Assembly: GCA_937910685.1 (NCBI GenBank)
Contig: CALEMP010000201.1
Span: 1-57,570, forward strand
DNA: 57,570 bases
From: an uncultured bacterium
GTDB taxonomy: Bacteria; Planctomycetota; UBA1135; GCA-002686595
Direction of reading: 5' to 3'
A model generated the notes under the pieces. That model saw nothing but the letters and a program-made list of their open reading frames with translations. It searched no databases and had not been told where the DNA came from. Below, in pieces: positions 16,701 through 25,442 of the stretch. How positions within the stretch are numbered: the first letter of the stretch is position 1; each line of letters starts with the position of its first letter. The position numbers and the translations under genes were made by a program.

Positions 16701-19688
16701 ATCGAGGTGCGTGGTGCGCGCACCCACAACCTCACCGGCGTCGACGTGGATTTGCCACGGGGCAAGATGACCGTGATTAGCGGGCCATCGGGTTCGGGCA
16801 AGAGTTCCTTGGCCCTTGATACGATTCACGCGGAGGGTCGCAGGCGATTCGTTGAATCCCTTTCAACCTATGCGCGACAATTCTTGGGACTGCGGGATCG
16901 GCCTCCCTTTGATTCCATCGAGGGCCTTGGTCCTTCGGTGGCGGTGGAGGCCGCAGCCGGAGGCTCCCATCCCCGATCGACGATTGCCACCAGCACAGAA
17001 CTGCACGATCAACTACGTGTGCTCTACGCCCGAGCAGGTATTTTCCGCTGCCCCGAACATGGCCAGAAACTGACTCCCCGGGATGCGGCTGGGGTTACCC
17101 GTAGCATCCTGAAGGACTGCTCGGAGCTTTCTCAACCCAAGGGTTGGTTGGTCGCTCCGATTACCGATCAACTACCCGATCCCGAGAAACGGGCCGAGTC
17201 CCTCGAGGCCCGCCGGGCCCAGTGGACCGCAGCGGGGTTCCTGCGCCTCTTGGCCGATGGGGTGGAATTGCGCTTGGACGGGGACCTCGATGCCATGATC
17301 CAGGCGGAACAAGTGGACTTGGTGGTGGACCGGGTGGCTTTTGGCAGCTCCTCCCGGGCGCGTATCGCGGATGGGGTGGAGCAGGCCTCCACCCTAGCCC
17401 ACGGGCGTGTCAGTGTGCTGATCAAGGGGGGCGAGCGGCTGGAGTATTCCACCCGTGGGGCCTGCACCCAGTGTGGATTCCAACTCGCGTCACCCATGGA
17501 GCCCCGACACTTTTCCTTTAACACTGTGGTCGGTGCCTGCGGAGATTGTCACGGACTCGGGGCACGCCCGGTGTGCGACGTGAATCTCCTGGTGGCGGAT
17601 TGGGATCAGTCGGTGTTCGACGGTGCCTTGGCAGAACCGTTCCCCCGGTACTTGGTACGGGGCAAGGGATTCCATGAGCACTTGATCAAGGAGGTCGCTC
17701 GGGTCCACCGCATCGACCTTGCCAAGCCCCTCAGTAAGCTGACCCGAAAGCAACGGGACCTTGTGCTCCACGGACTTGGCGCCAAGGCCGAGTACACGGT
17801 GCAGATCACCAAGAACTGGAAGAGTGCGGATTTTGAGCAGCAGTTTCGTGCCCAATGGACTGGGCTCTGCGGCCAGATCGATCGCTGGTCCGTTCGCAGT
17901 GAGGATCCCGCTTGGCGTGAACGCTTAGAGGGCGTGATGGTCGAGCACACCTGTCCCACATGCCAAGGGGAGAGACTTTCCCCGGCGGCTCGGGCGGTTA
18001 CGGTCGGGCAAAAACGATTGCCCGAGGTCTTGGCCCTGGATGTGGATCGAGCCCTAGGGTTCGTGCAGAAATTACGCATCCCAGGAGCGCGCGAAGCAGT
18101 GCTGGGGCCGATTCAGCGCGAACTCTTGGCCCGTTTGGGCATGCTGCAGCAGGTGGGTCTTGGATATCTAACCCTGGATCGTTCCACCGGTACCCTGAGC
18201 GGCGGCGAAGCCCGGCGGGTGCGCCTGTCCGCTGCCCTTGGATCGGAATTAGTGGGGGTGCTATACGTGTTGGACGAACCCACTGTGGGCCTGCACCCTG
18301 AAGATGTGGAACGGCTGGTGGGGGCATTGCACCGTTTGCGCGACCGGGGCAACACCCTGCTGGTGGTGGAGCATGACGCAGCGGTCATGGCTGCGGCGGA
18401 TTGGATTGTGGACATGGGACCAGGTGCTGGGGAATACGGCGGCCAACTGGTGGCCTCTGGACCTCCGGCTAAGGTGGCCCGCTCGAAGCGCGGATCCACC
18501 GGTAAACTTCTACGTGGAGAGATCGACTTGGCCGCGGAGGTCGCCGCCCTTGAGTTGCCCCTGGGAGCCTGTGACGGGGAGCAGCCTCCTCCGGTCCGCC
18601 TCCTTGGTGCCCAGCAGTTCAACCTCCAAGGAGTGGATCTTGAAGTTCACTATGGCCGCATGTTGGGACTTTTGGGTCCGTCGGGAGCAGGCAAGAGCAC
18701 CCTTGCGGTGGAGTGCTTAGTGCCCGCTCTACGCGGTGAAGACCCGAAGGGACGCTGGGAAAAGATCGAGAATACCGACGGCAACACCCGCGCCGTGTTG
18801 GTGGATGCCACGCCCATTGGTCGTTCACCCCACAGCGTGCCCGCGACCTATGCGGGGGTCTTGCCGGGCCTGCGCGAACTCTTTGCCCGGACCCCTGACG
18901 CGCGCCGCCAGGGCTTCACCCAGAGTTATTTCTCATTCAACTCCAGCCGGGGTCGTTGTCCCGCTTGCGATGGACGGGGCAGCTCTCTGGTTGAGATGCA
19001 ATTCCTCGCAGACATTTGGTTGGTTTGCGAAGAGTGCGAAGGCAAGCGCTATTGCCCCGAGGTGTTGGAAGTCCGTTGGCGGGGGATGACCATTGCCGAG
19101 GTCCTGGCCCTTTCCGTCGACAAGGCTGCAGAGATCTTTGAGCACCAACCTCCGATTCACGCTCCCCTGGTATCACTGCAGCAGGTTGGCCTCGGCTATT
19201 TGCGCTTGGACCAAGCCTCCACAACCCTGTCCGGGGGGGAGGCTCAGCGCCTCAAACTAGCCTCTGAGTTGCTCAAGGCTGAAAAGGGCAGCCGCAGCAT
19301 TCTGATCTTGGATGAGCCCAGCACTGGGCTGGCGGCGTCGGATTTGGTGCACCTGGCCCGGGCCTTGCGGCGGCTGGTGCTCCTTGGCAATGGGGTGGTG
19401 CTGGTGGAGCACCAGACCGATTTGCTGCTCCTGTGCGACGATTTAGTCGAGCTGGGGCCCGGGGGAGGGGCCAAAGGAGGTCGCGTAATTGCGACCGGTA
19501 CCCCCCGCGAGATTTGCGACAATGCGGCGTCTGTAACCGGGCCCTATCTGCGCCCAAGTACCTCCCACATGGCTCTCTCCTCACCGAATCAACCCCTGGC
19601 AGAGGGCACTGGGGGTCGTGTGAAGAAGAAGGCGGGCCCCAAGAAAGGGACAGCCAGGAAAGCTGCCCCCGGGAGGTCCAAGGCATGA
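13791..19688 (+). CDS. uvrA: Tandem-fused double UvrA (excinuclease ABC subunit A)
   Basis: The 1965-aa protein is about twice a normal UvrA (940-960 aa) and consists of two complete UvrA units joined by a Lys/Arg-rich linker at about 946-969. All four ABC sites look intact. Walker A motifs lie near 37, 647, 998 and 1629; LSGGEAQR-type signatures near 495, 836, 1468 and 1813; Walker B DEP motifs near 520, 861, 1493 and 1839. CxxC zinc modules are present in both units, but the first one in unit 2 is degenerate (CPEHG instead of CPxC). UvrA normally dimerises to find DNA damage and load UvrB, so this is a covalent pseudo-dimer. The tail is basic. Its stop overlaps the next gene's ATG (ATGA). 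Confidence 0.96.
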   Translation: MTHSPGPSPIRIRGARQHNLVGVDLDIPRDRLVVITGVSGSGKSSLAFDTLFREGQRRFLETLSSYARQFLGDLRQPEVDSIEGLAPAIAVDQKSVPRGSRSTVGTLTEVTDHLRILYARAGTAYCPACDEPVVASTPEAVTQEILDTHEGEAVQIGAPMIRSRKGHHRAVFEDLRKRGFVRVRVDGTIHRLEEVPELGRYQLHDIEVIVDRLRPKADNLARLRESVQQAIDLGGGDLLLIAGDEVRLLSTLRTCPSCGGEVPPLEPRLFSFNSSVGACPGCSGHGERREASERSVVADRNLTIREGALAVTRSKGGALLFPRADFDFLDKVAEAHGFDLDTAWKDLGTSARRVILRGANANKRFEDKSSWSGKKSSGSVVWQRQWRGVIPALNRAQAKGTRRKMVDRFLSVQPCGDCEGARIAPAPRAVRVGGVRMPELTGLPVERLPAALKALDLTDREKRIGRDVLSEIQRRLTFLLQVGLGYLSLDRAADTLSGGEAQRIRLAAQLGAGLRGVLYVLDEPSIGLHSRDHEKLLEALRGLRDMGNSVVVVEHDEATLRAADWVVDVGPGAGRHGGQIVAQGPPAHVAKADTPTGRLLRGESVSPVRTTRREGNGQFLRLRGARAFNLKGVDLTLALGTLTAITGVSGSGKSTLIQRTLRPALERHLGLEGPDPGEHDSLEGQEVIDDLVVVDASPIGRTPRSNPATYTKVLTGIRDLFASLPEARLRGYSKSHFSFNVEGGRCEACLGAGAKQVELQFLAPVTVPCDECGGRRFQEQLLDVTYKGHSIADVLALPAEDALELFDGHNMIMRPLRLMVEVGLGYLTLGQPSTTISGGEAQRLKLVSHLSKRPRGQVLYLLDEPTTGLHHDDVGRLEGALQRLVDGGHTVVVIEHNLDLVTAADRVLDLGPEGGAAGGEVVAEGTPEEIEACPDSFTGAALRELREQREGKKQRKARARRAKKRAGQDYIEVRGARTHNLTGVDVDLPRGKMTVISGPSGSGKSSLALDTIHAEGRRRFVESLSTYARQFLGLRDRPPFDSIEGLGPSVAVEAAAGGSHPRSTIATSTELHDQLRVLYARAGIFRCPEHGQKLTPRDAAGVTRSILKDCSELSQPKGWLVAPITDQLPDPEKRAESLEARRAQWTAAGFLRLLADGVELRLDGDLDAMIQAEQVDLVVDRVAFGSSSRARIADGVEQASTLAHGRVSVLIKGGERLEYSTRGACTQCGFQLASPMEPRHFSFNTVVGACGDCHGLGARPVCDVNLLVADWDQSVFDGALAEPFPRYLVRGKGFHEHLIKEVARVHRIDLAKPLSKLTRKQRDLVLHGLGAKAEYTVQITKNWKSADFEQQFRAQWTGLCGQIDRWSVRSEDPAWRERLEGVMVEHTCPTCQGERLSPAARAVTVGQKRLPEVLALDVDRALGFVQKLRIPGAREAVLGPIQRELLARLGMLQQVGLGYLTLDRSTGTLSGGEARRVRLSAALGSELVGVLYVLDEPTVGLHPEDVERLVGALHRLRDRGNTLLVVEHDAAVMAAADWIVDMGPGAGEYGGQLVASGPPAKVARSKRGSTGKLLRGEIDLAAEVAALELPLGACDGEQPPPVRLLGAQQFNLQGVDLEVHYGRMLGLLGPSGAGKSTLAVECLVPALRGEDPKGRWEKIENTDGNTRAVLVDATPIGRSPHSVPATYAGVLPGLRELFARTPDARRQGFTQSYFSFNSSRGRCPACDGRGSSLVEMQFLADIWLVCEECEGKRYCPEVLEVRWRGMTIAEVLALSVDKAAEIFEHQPPIHAPLVSLQQVGLGYLRLDQASTTLSGGEAQRLKLASELLKAEKGSRSILILDEPSTGLAASDLVHLARALRRLVLLGNGVVLVEHQTDLLLLCDDLVELGPGGGAKGGRVIATGTPREICDNAASVTGPYLRPSTSHMALSSPNQPLAEGTGGRVKKKAGPKKGTARKAAPGRSKA

Positions 19689-21445
19689 GACCGGACAATC
19701 CCCTCATCGTTCAGCCCGATCGCTCCCTGATGCTGCACACGGTGCGCAGTTTGGTGGACGCAGATGGGAACCTGCAAAAGGACTCCGAAGGGCACCCCAT
19801 GACCGAGGAGCATCCGCGCTATGCAGATGCGCGCGACCGTTTGGCGGTGTTCGCAGAGTTAACCAAGAGTCCCGATTACCTGCACACCTATCGCCTGAGC
19901 ACGATTTCGGTTTGGAATGCAGCCGCCCTGGGAGTGACTGCCCAAGAGATGCTCGAAACCCTCGAGGATCTCGCCTGCGTGCCGATTCCCCCGAACATCG
20001 CCACCGAATTGAACGAGTGGGTCGGTCGTTATGGGGTTTTGCGCATCGAGCGTGGGGAGCAAGGCTTTGAGTTGGTTTCCTCGGATCCCCGGTTAGTGGC
20101 GGACATGCTCGGCCATGAGTCCGTACGCAAGAACTGCAAGTTGGGTCCCGAGGGTCAGGTCCTCTTGGACGATCTTCAGCGGGGACTGATCAAGCAAGCC
20201 CTGATCCGCATTGGATTTCCCGTAGATGACCGCGGAGGTTATCTGGACGGGGATCCCCTTGAGATCAAACTGCGTAGCACCTGCCTTTCGGGGGATGCCT
20301 TTGCTTTGCGCGAGTACCAGAATGGAGCTGCCCAAGCGTTCCATGCTGGAGGAACCAAGCTCGGCGGCAGCGGAGTGGTGGTCTTGCCCTGTGGCGCGGG
20401 AAAGACCGTGACTGGCATGGCAGTGATGGCGTTGGTAGGGGCCAAAACTTTGATCTTGACCACCAATACCGTGGCCGTACGCCAATGGCGTGAGGAGTTG
20501 CTCGACAAAACCGAATTGACCCCCGATCAAATTGGCGAGTACACCGGCGAAGAAAAAATCATCAAGCCCGTGACGATCACCACCTACCAGATGCTTACCT
20601 GGAGGCGCTCCAAGGCCAGCCCATTCGAGCATATGGAGGTCTTCTCGGCGGAGAATTGGGGACTTGTCATTTACGATGAGGTGCACTTGCTACCCGCACC
20701 CATTTTCCGGGTCACTGCGGACCTACAGGCCCGCCGACGGTTGGGGTTGACCGCCACCTTGATTCGAGAAGACGGCAAGGAAGACGAGGTGTTCTGCCTC
20801 ATCGGGCCTAAACGCTACGACGTTCCCTGGAAGGTGCTCGAGTCCAAGGGCTTCATTGCTACCGCCTCCTGCGTGGAGGTGCGCGTGCCCCTCGATGAGG
20901 ACAATCGCGCCACTTATTTGGGGGCGGGAGCCCGTGCCCAGTTCCGGGTGTCATCGGAAAACCCCGCCAAGGTTGAGGTGGTCCAGCAGCTGATCCAACG
21001 GCATCCCCAGGGACGCATTTTGGTGATCGGCCAGTACATCGAACAGCTCGAAAGCCTGGCCCGCACAATCGCAGCCCCGTTGATTACCGGAAAGACCCCC
21101 AACAAGGATCGTGAGGTGCTTTACGACGCATTCAAAGCCGGCGAGGAGCGCATTCTGATCGTATCGAAGGTGGGTAACTTTGCCATCGACCTGCCGGACG
21201 CCAATGTGGCGATCCAGATTTCGGGAACGTTTGGATCGCGGCAGGAAGAGGCCCAGCGTCTTGGTCGAATCCTGCGCCCGAAAAAGGATGGATCAGCCGC
21301 GGTTTTCTACTCAGTGGTCACCGCCGGAACCCGCGACCAGGAGTTCGCGGAAAAAAGACAGTTGTTCCTAACGGAGCAAGGGTACACCTACAAAATTACA
21401 GAAGCTGCGCGCATGTGTGCCACAGATGAGGGAGTTCATTCTTGA
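19685..21445 (+). CDS. Bacterial XPB (ERCC3)-type DNA repair helicase
   Basis: A superfamily 2 3'-5' DNA helicase of the XPB class, 586 aa. From the ATG that overlaps the uvrA stop, the N-terminal domain (LIVQPDRSLML, about 1-180) resembles mycobacterial XPB. Walker A PCGAGKT is at 235-241, the DEVH box at 331-334, and the XPB-specific RED motif at 361-363 in ATLIRED. Motif VI appears as RQEEAQRLGRILRP near 525. Mycobacterial XPB unwinds and anneals DNA in vitro, while archaeal XPB pairs with the nuclease Bax1; no Bax1 is seen here. The frame also runs 84 codons upstream inside uvrA, which was excluded as an out-of-frame extension. Confidence 0.95.
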   Translation: MRPDNPLIVQPDRSLMLHTVRSLVDADGNLQKDSEGHPMTEEHPRYADARDRLAVFAELTKSPDYLHTYRLSTISVWNAAALGVTAQEMLETLEDLACVPIPPNIATELNEWVGRYGVLRIERGEQGFELVSSDPRLVADMLGHESVRKNCKLGPEGQVLLDDLQRGLIKQALIRIGFPVDDRGGYLDGDPLEIKLRSTCLSGDAFALREYQNGAAQAFHAGGTKLGGSGVVVLPCGAGKTVTGMAVMALVGAKTLILTTNTVAVRQWREELLDKTELTPDQIGEYTGEEKIIKPVTITTYQMLTWRRSKASPFEHMEVFSAENWGLVIYDEVHLLPAPIFRVTADLQARRRLGLTATLIREDGKEDEVFCLIGPKRYDVPWKVLESKGFIATASCVEVRVPLDEDNRATYLGAGARAQFRVSSENPAKVEVVQQLIQRHPQGRILVIGQYIEQLESLARTIAAPLITGKTPNKDREVLYDAFKAGEERILIVSKVGNFAIDLPDANVAIQISGTFGSRQEEAQRLGRILRPKKDGSAAVFYSVVTAGTRDQEFAEKRQLFLTEQGYTYKITEAARMCATDEGVHS

Positions 21446-23547
21446 AGGAAGAAGATCAGACCGGTCGCGGATCCACCAAAGGTGAAATCCGATCGAAGCG
21501 CGGAGGACTGGAGCAGGTATTGGACCTCCTCAGTAGCCATGACCTAAAGGAAGCTTGGCGTCACTGGTCCGGGGTTGGTGGTAAGAAATCCGCCCCCGGC
21601 GGCGCCCCCCCCGGGGCCGCCGAGATGCGCAAAGAGATTCTGGCCTGGGCCCGTGATGGGGAGCGCGCCGATCAGCGCCTTGCAGGTCTTGGCAAACGCA
21701 GCGTGGCCATCGTTGACCTGATCTTGGAAGCGCCTCGCTACGAGATGACCATGGCGGATCTTGCGGGCGCTAAGGCTCTGTCACACCTTTCCCAATACGA
21801 TCTTGAAGCCGCCCTTTCGACCCTCAAGCGCCGGGCCCTGATCGAAGAGACCAAATCGATTTCTGTGGCCACCGTGGAGGTCCGCGCGGTTTGCATGCCG
21901 ATGGATTTGGCGGACGCGATCATGCGCTACCGCCGTTCCCAGCGCTCGGGGTTTTTTGACAGGTTCACCCTTCGGGGACACCTCGAGCGGATCTACGACG
22001 ACCCCAGTCGTGCCCGTCCCACATCCCCTAAGCGAGTGCGCGAGTTCTACAAGATGTACTCCCGCGAAGAGGCCAGCGTTGCTCGCGTGGAGCGTTTGCC
22101 CGATGGGGTGAAGGAGCTCGTCACCAAGGCCATCATGGAGTTCGGCGGACTCTTGCCCCAGGGCCTGTTTGACCGCATGGACACGGAGTTGCCCCACTGG
22201 AATGGGCGGCGCTGGGCCAAGATCATGGAAGAGTCCCTGGTGGGCACGGTCAGTCCCCTGGACCTCAGCCCCTATGGCATTCAGCACAACGATGAGACCC
22301 TGATCGTCTTCAACGAGGTGGCCCTTGGCTGGCTCAAGCGGGTGGCCGTTCCGGGTGACCCGGACCAGCCCGCAGAGGAAGCTGGGCTGGGTGTGGACTT
22401 GGTGTCGAATTTGACTCGCTTTCAGGCCTACCTGATCGACAACGCCGTGCGTTTCACGGTCAAGGGTCAGATTTTCAAAACCACCGAAAAGAGGATCCTG
22501 CACGAATTGATCCCGAACCCCGGGCGCGAACTTGAGCGAACGGAGATCCTCACTTTCATGTACTCGTTCAGCCATGCGCGAGGCCTTGTGGACCGCACCG
22601 GTGAACGCACGATCACAATCACTCCCCGTGGGCGCGAATGGGAGCCCCAGGAACTGGACGAAAAGCTCGAGGACCTCTTGGAGTACATCGTCCAAGAGCC
22701 CTCCCTCGGTGGCGAGCCCTTCCATCAAATTGCCATGCGCCGGATTATGTTGCGCTTGATTCGTCGGGTGGAACCGGGCACTTGGTACGACCTCATGTAC
22801 TTGCCTTTCCTGACTCGGAATCAGTACCTGTCCAACTTGGATGATTTGGCAGTGGAGGACTGGTTCACCGCCCGCACCGCTGCGGGGGGCCTATCCACCG
22901 GTAGTGAAGACATCCAACGCTTGGTTTGGAATCTGGTGGGTTGGATACGCAAGCGTCTGTATTTACTGGGTTTGATCGACCTGGGCTACGATGCCAAGGG
23001 GCACCCGGTGGCCCTAAAAGTTACCCCCGCGGGCGCCCGCCTTTTTGGTATCCGTTGCGCCGAGGGCGCAGGCCCCGTTGCGCGTAGTTTGGTGGTGACC
23101 CCCGATTTCGAAGTGGTTCACTTTGGGGATGGGGACGACGCTGCGTTGGTTCATGATTTGGACCGGTTTTGTGAGCGCGAACAAAGTGGACCCGTGCGGC
23201 ATTTCCGGATCACCGAAAAATCCGTCAAACGTGCCCTGCAAGAGGGTTTCCCCATGAGTCGTGTGGAATCCATCCTGGAGGATAACTCCCGCACCCCAGT
23301 GCCTCAAAATGTGCTGTATTCCATTCGGGACTGGGCGGTTCAGGCGGGACTTCTATTCCTCACCGAAAATTTGATTCTTCGAACCACGGACGATGACTTG
23401 TCCAAGCGCGTGGCCGCAGATCCGGGGGTACGCCCCTTGATCGAAAACCGCATCGATGACTTGAGCATTCAAATGAAAGATGGTCCCAGCGCCAAGCGTT
23501 TGCGTTCCCTCCTACGCGAGCTCAATTGGCTGGTGGAACTCGAGTGA
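21442..23547 (+). CDS. XPB-associated Helicase_C_3-type protein
   Basis: A 701-aa protein whose TTG start overlaps the xpb stop (TTGA), with GAGGGAG at 21428-21434 as the ribosome-binding site. No Walker motifs are visible. The C-terminal 170 residues contain the hallmark SRTPVPQNVLYSIRDWA and a preceding VVTPDFEVVHFGDG strand, which I recognise as the Helicase_C_3/XPB-Ssl2-like family. In Mycobacterium tuberculosis a protein of this family (Rv0862c) sits beside the XPB gene Rv0861c, so the pair is a known genomic partnership of unclear biochemistry. The N-terminal and middle parts look like winged-helix-rich segments. It probably binds or regulates XPB; a nuclease activity cannot be inferred. 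Confidence 0.82.
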   Translation: MKEEDQTGRGSTKGEIRSKRGGLEQVLDLLSSHDLKEAWRHWSGVGGKKSAPGGAPPGAAEMRKEILAWARDGERADQRLAGLGKRSVAIVDLILEAPRYEMTMADLAGAKALSHLSQYDLEAALSTLKRRALIEETKSISVATVEVRAVCMPMDLADAIMRYRRSQRSGFFDRFTLRGHLERIYDDPSRARPTSPKRVREFYKMYSREEASVARVERLPDGVKELVTKAIMEFGGLLPQGLFDRMDTELPHWNGRRWAKIMEESLVGTVSPLDLSPYGIQHNDETLIVFNEVALGWLKRVAVPGDPDQPAEEAGLGVDLVSNLTRFQAYLIDNAVRFTVKGQIFKTTEKRILHELIPNPGRELERTEILTFMYSFSHARGLVDRTGERTITITPRGREWEPQELDEKLEDLLEYIVQEPSLGGEPFHQIAMRRIMLRLIRRVEPGTWYDLMYLPFLTRNQYLSNLDDLAVEDWFTARTAAGGLSTGSEDIQRLVWNLVGWIRKRLYLLGLIDLGYDAKGHPVALKVTPAGARLFGIRCAEGAGPVARSLVVTPDFEVVHFGDGDDAALVHDLDRFCEREQSGPVRHFRITEKSVKRALQEGFPMSRVESILEDNSRTPVPQNVLYSIRDWAVQAGLLFLTENLILRTTDDDLSKRVAADPGVRPLIENRIDDLSIQMKDGPSAKRLRSLLRELNWLVELE

Positions 23548-24164
23548 CTCCGCGTCTGCCACCGTCAATCTTGGCCCTGACCTCTGCCGAGGCTCTTGGT
23601 TTGGGACCGAGCAAGTTGCTGGGTCGGGTGGAGGCTGCGGTGGACGCTGGATTATCCGGGGTCCTATTGAGGGAAAGAGCTTGGGGCGACCGAAAGCTGC
23701 TGCAGACCGCCCGGGACCTGCGCCGAATCTTGGGGCAGGGTTGGTTAGGGATCAGTGACGCACCGCATCTTGTACGGGCGTCCGGCGCGGATGGTGTGCA
23801 CCTTTCCCAGCGGGCTTTGAACGGGGAAGAGACGCGCGCCTTGGTGGGGCCCGGAGTAGCGATTGGGATCAGCGATCACCGTTCCCACCCCCGCTCCGAT
23901 CTGGCTTTTGGGGACTATGCGTTTTTGTCCCCGGTGCGCGAAGTTCCTGGCAAGGGGCCTGCCCTGGGGTCGGCTTCCGTAATCCAGTGGGCCCAAGAAC
24001 ATCCGCTTCCCGCCTGGGGCTTGGGTGGGCTGGGTGCCGAGGACCTGGTTGCCCTGCGCTCGGGAGGGCTCAAGGGTTGTGCTTTTTTAAGGGGGATCCT
24101 CGGTGCACCGGATCCAGCCGGAGCCTTCAGGGTGTTGTTTGATACCTGGGGGCCCGAGGCGTGA
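23544..24164 (+). CDS. thiE: ThiE/TenI-family thiamine phosphate synthase-like protein
   Basis: A TIM-barrel protein of 206 aa that would join the pyrimidine and thiazole halves into thiamine phosphate. Family landmarks are SDAPHLVRASGADGVHLSQ near residue 71, GISDHR near 105, the phosphate-loop equivalent LSPVREVPGKGP near 128, and the AWGLGGLGAEDL strand near 156. The sequence is short and divergent, so TenI-like activity is possible, but thiL two genes downstream supports the ThiE role. The GTG start forms a GTGA overlap with the preceding stop; the frame extends six codons earlier. Confidence 0.78.
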   Translation: MTPRLPPSILALTSAEALGLGPSKLLGRVEAAVDAGLSGVLLRERAWGDRKLLQTARDLRRILGQGWLGISDAPHLVRASGADGVHLSQRALNGEETRALVGPGVAIGISDHRSHPRSDLAFGDYAFLSPVREVPGKGPALGSASVIQWAQEHPLPAWGLGGLGAEDLVALRSGGLKGCAFLRGILGAPDPAGAFRVLFDTWGPEA

Positions 24165-24538
24165 ATCGTCGTTTGCTTCAAAAACGCCTGCGGCGTGTTT
24201 GCCTGTTGGTCATGCTGCTCTCAGGTCTCTACATCTACCAGCGTTTTGAGGGTGCAGTTGTTCCCGGTGTGGGGGGCGGACCCCTGCAGCGCGTTTTAGT
24301 CGACCGCTGGGCAACACCGGACAGCCAGGGCCAGAGAGTTCTGTACGGCGATCGAGCAGGACTGCTCACCCAAGGTTGGCTGATACGGGTGGAGGGAAGC
24401 GATTTGATCTTAGCCCCAGCACCCTTCATCGACCCGCCCCAAGTGGGCCAAAGGGTCCATCGGGGGCGAATTCTTGGGGGGGTGATTCTTGTTTTGGGTG
24501 CCGCCAAGGTACCCTTGCGCTCTCATGGCATGGAGTGA
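24161..24538 (+). CDS. Small membrane protein between thiE and thiL
   Basis: A 125-aa protein I do not recognise. It begins at GTG 24161, overlapping the thiE stop as GTGA. It has a basic N-terminus (RRLLQKRLRR) followed by a hydrophobic segment at about 13-26. The middle (VLYGDRAGLLTQGWLIRVEG) has a faint resemblance to the beta-rich core of signal-peptidase/S24-like folds, but catalytic residues are not identifiable. A second hydrophobic stretch lies near 104-114. The tight coupling on both sides argues for a real gene. Function is unknown. Confidence 0.6.
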   Translation: MNRRLLQKRLRRVCLLVMLLSGLYIYQRFEGAVVPGVGGGPLQRVLVDRWATPDSQGQRVLYGDRAGLLTQGWLIRVEGSDLILAPAPFIDPPQVGQRVHRGRILGGVILVLGAAKVPLRSHGME

Positions 24539-25442
24539 GCACAAACTGCACAGGTGGCTGGCCCAACGGCCCCGGCCCAAGGGGCTGCGGACCCCGCTGG
24601 GTCATGACGCGGCCCAAATGCGGAGCAATCCAGATGCGGTGCTTTGCGTGGATGCTTGTGTGGAGGGGGTTCACTTTGAACGGGATACTCCGGCAGCTCG
24701 CGTCGGGCATAAGGCAGCAGCACGAGCCCTTTCTGACTTGGCCGCATGCGGGGCGCTCCCGACAGGTTTGCTCTTGGGTTTGCGCGCTCCCAAAGACACC
24801 ACACCCCGTCGCTTGCAGGCAATGATTGCCGCCCTCGATCAACTGGGCCAAAAGAACGGAGCTCCCCTGGTGGGAGGCGATCTTTGCTGCGCCCCGGGTC
24901 CCCTAGGTTTAACCGTGACCGCAATCGGTCACTTACAGCCAGGTTGTAAGCCGGTCACTCGCGGGGGTGGGCGGGGAGGAGATTTGCTGCTGATCACCGG
25001 CCCGGTTGGGGGTTCGAGGGCCGGGAGGCACTTGCGCTTCGAGCCTCGGCTGGATGCAGGTCGTTTATTGGTGCGCTCTGGGGTGCGGGCCCTGATGGAT
25101 GTATCGGATGGTTTGGCTTTGGATTGCGATCGTTTGGCGCGTCAGTCCCAGGTGGCGTTGGAGTTAAACCTCGACACCCTTCCAGTCCACAAGGATGCGC
25201 AGCGTGCGGCCAAGCGTGACGGGATCACCGCCTTGAGTCATGCGCTCAACGATGGGGAGGACCATGAGTTGATTGCGCTCCTGCCACGCAGCAAGCGCAG
25301 CCTGTTGGAGCCCGGAGAACTTTTGGCGGGAATGCATGTGATTGGTCAGGCCCGTAAGCAAACACCGGTTGGACTGATCTTATGTCAGGGCGAATCCCGC
25401 CAGGCATGGAGCGGAAAGGGAGGCTGGCAACATGGTACATGA
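24525..25442 (+). CDS. thiL: Thiamine-monophosphate kinase
   Basis: Phosphorylates thiamine monophosphate to thiamine diphosphate, the last step of the pathway. The 305-aa protein shows the PurM/ThiL-type motifs: LGHDAAQM near residue 26, CVDACVEGVHF near 41, ARALSDLAACGA near 66, VGGDL near 114, MDVSDGLALD near 190 and NDGEDHEL near 242. The ATG at 24525 overlaps the preceding small gene by 14 bases; a 12-codon upstream extension has no family match. Its presence after thiE supports a small thiamine cluster embedded in the repair-gene train. Confidence 0.92.
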   Translation: MAWSEHKLHRWLAQRPRPKGLRTPLGHDAAQMRSNPDAVLCVDACVEGVHFERDTPAARVGHKAAARALSDLAACGALPTGLLLGLRAPKDTTPRRLQAMIAALDQLGQKNGAPLVGGDLCCAPGPLGLTVTAIGHLQPGCKPVTRGGGRGGDLLLITGPVGGSRAGRHLRFEPRLDAGRLLVRSGVRALMDVSDGLALDCDRLARQSQVALELNLDTLPVHKDAQRAAKRDGITALSHALNDGEDHELIALLPRSKRSLLEPGELLAGMHVIGQARKQTPVGLILCQGESRQAWSGKGGWQHGT

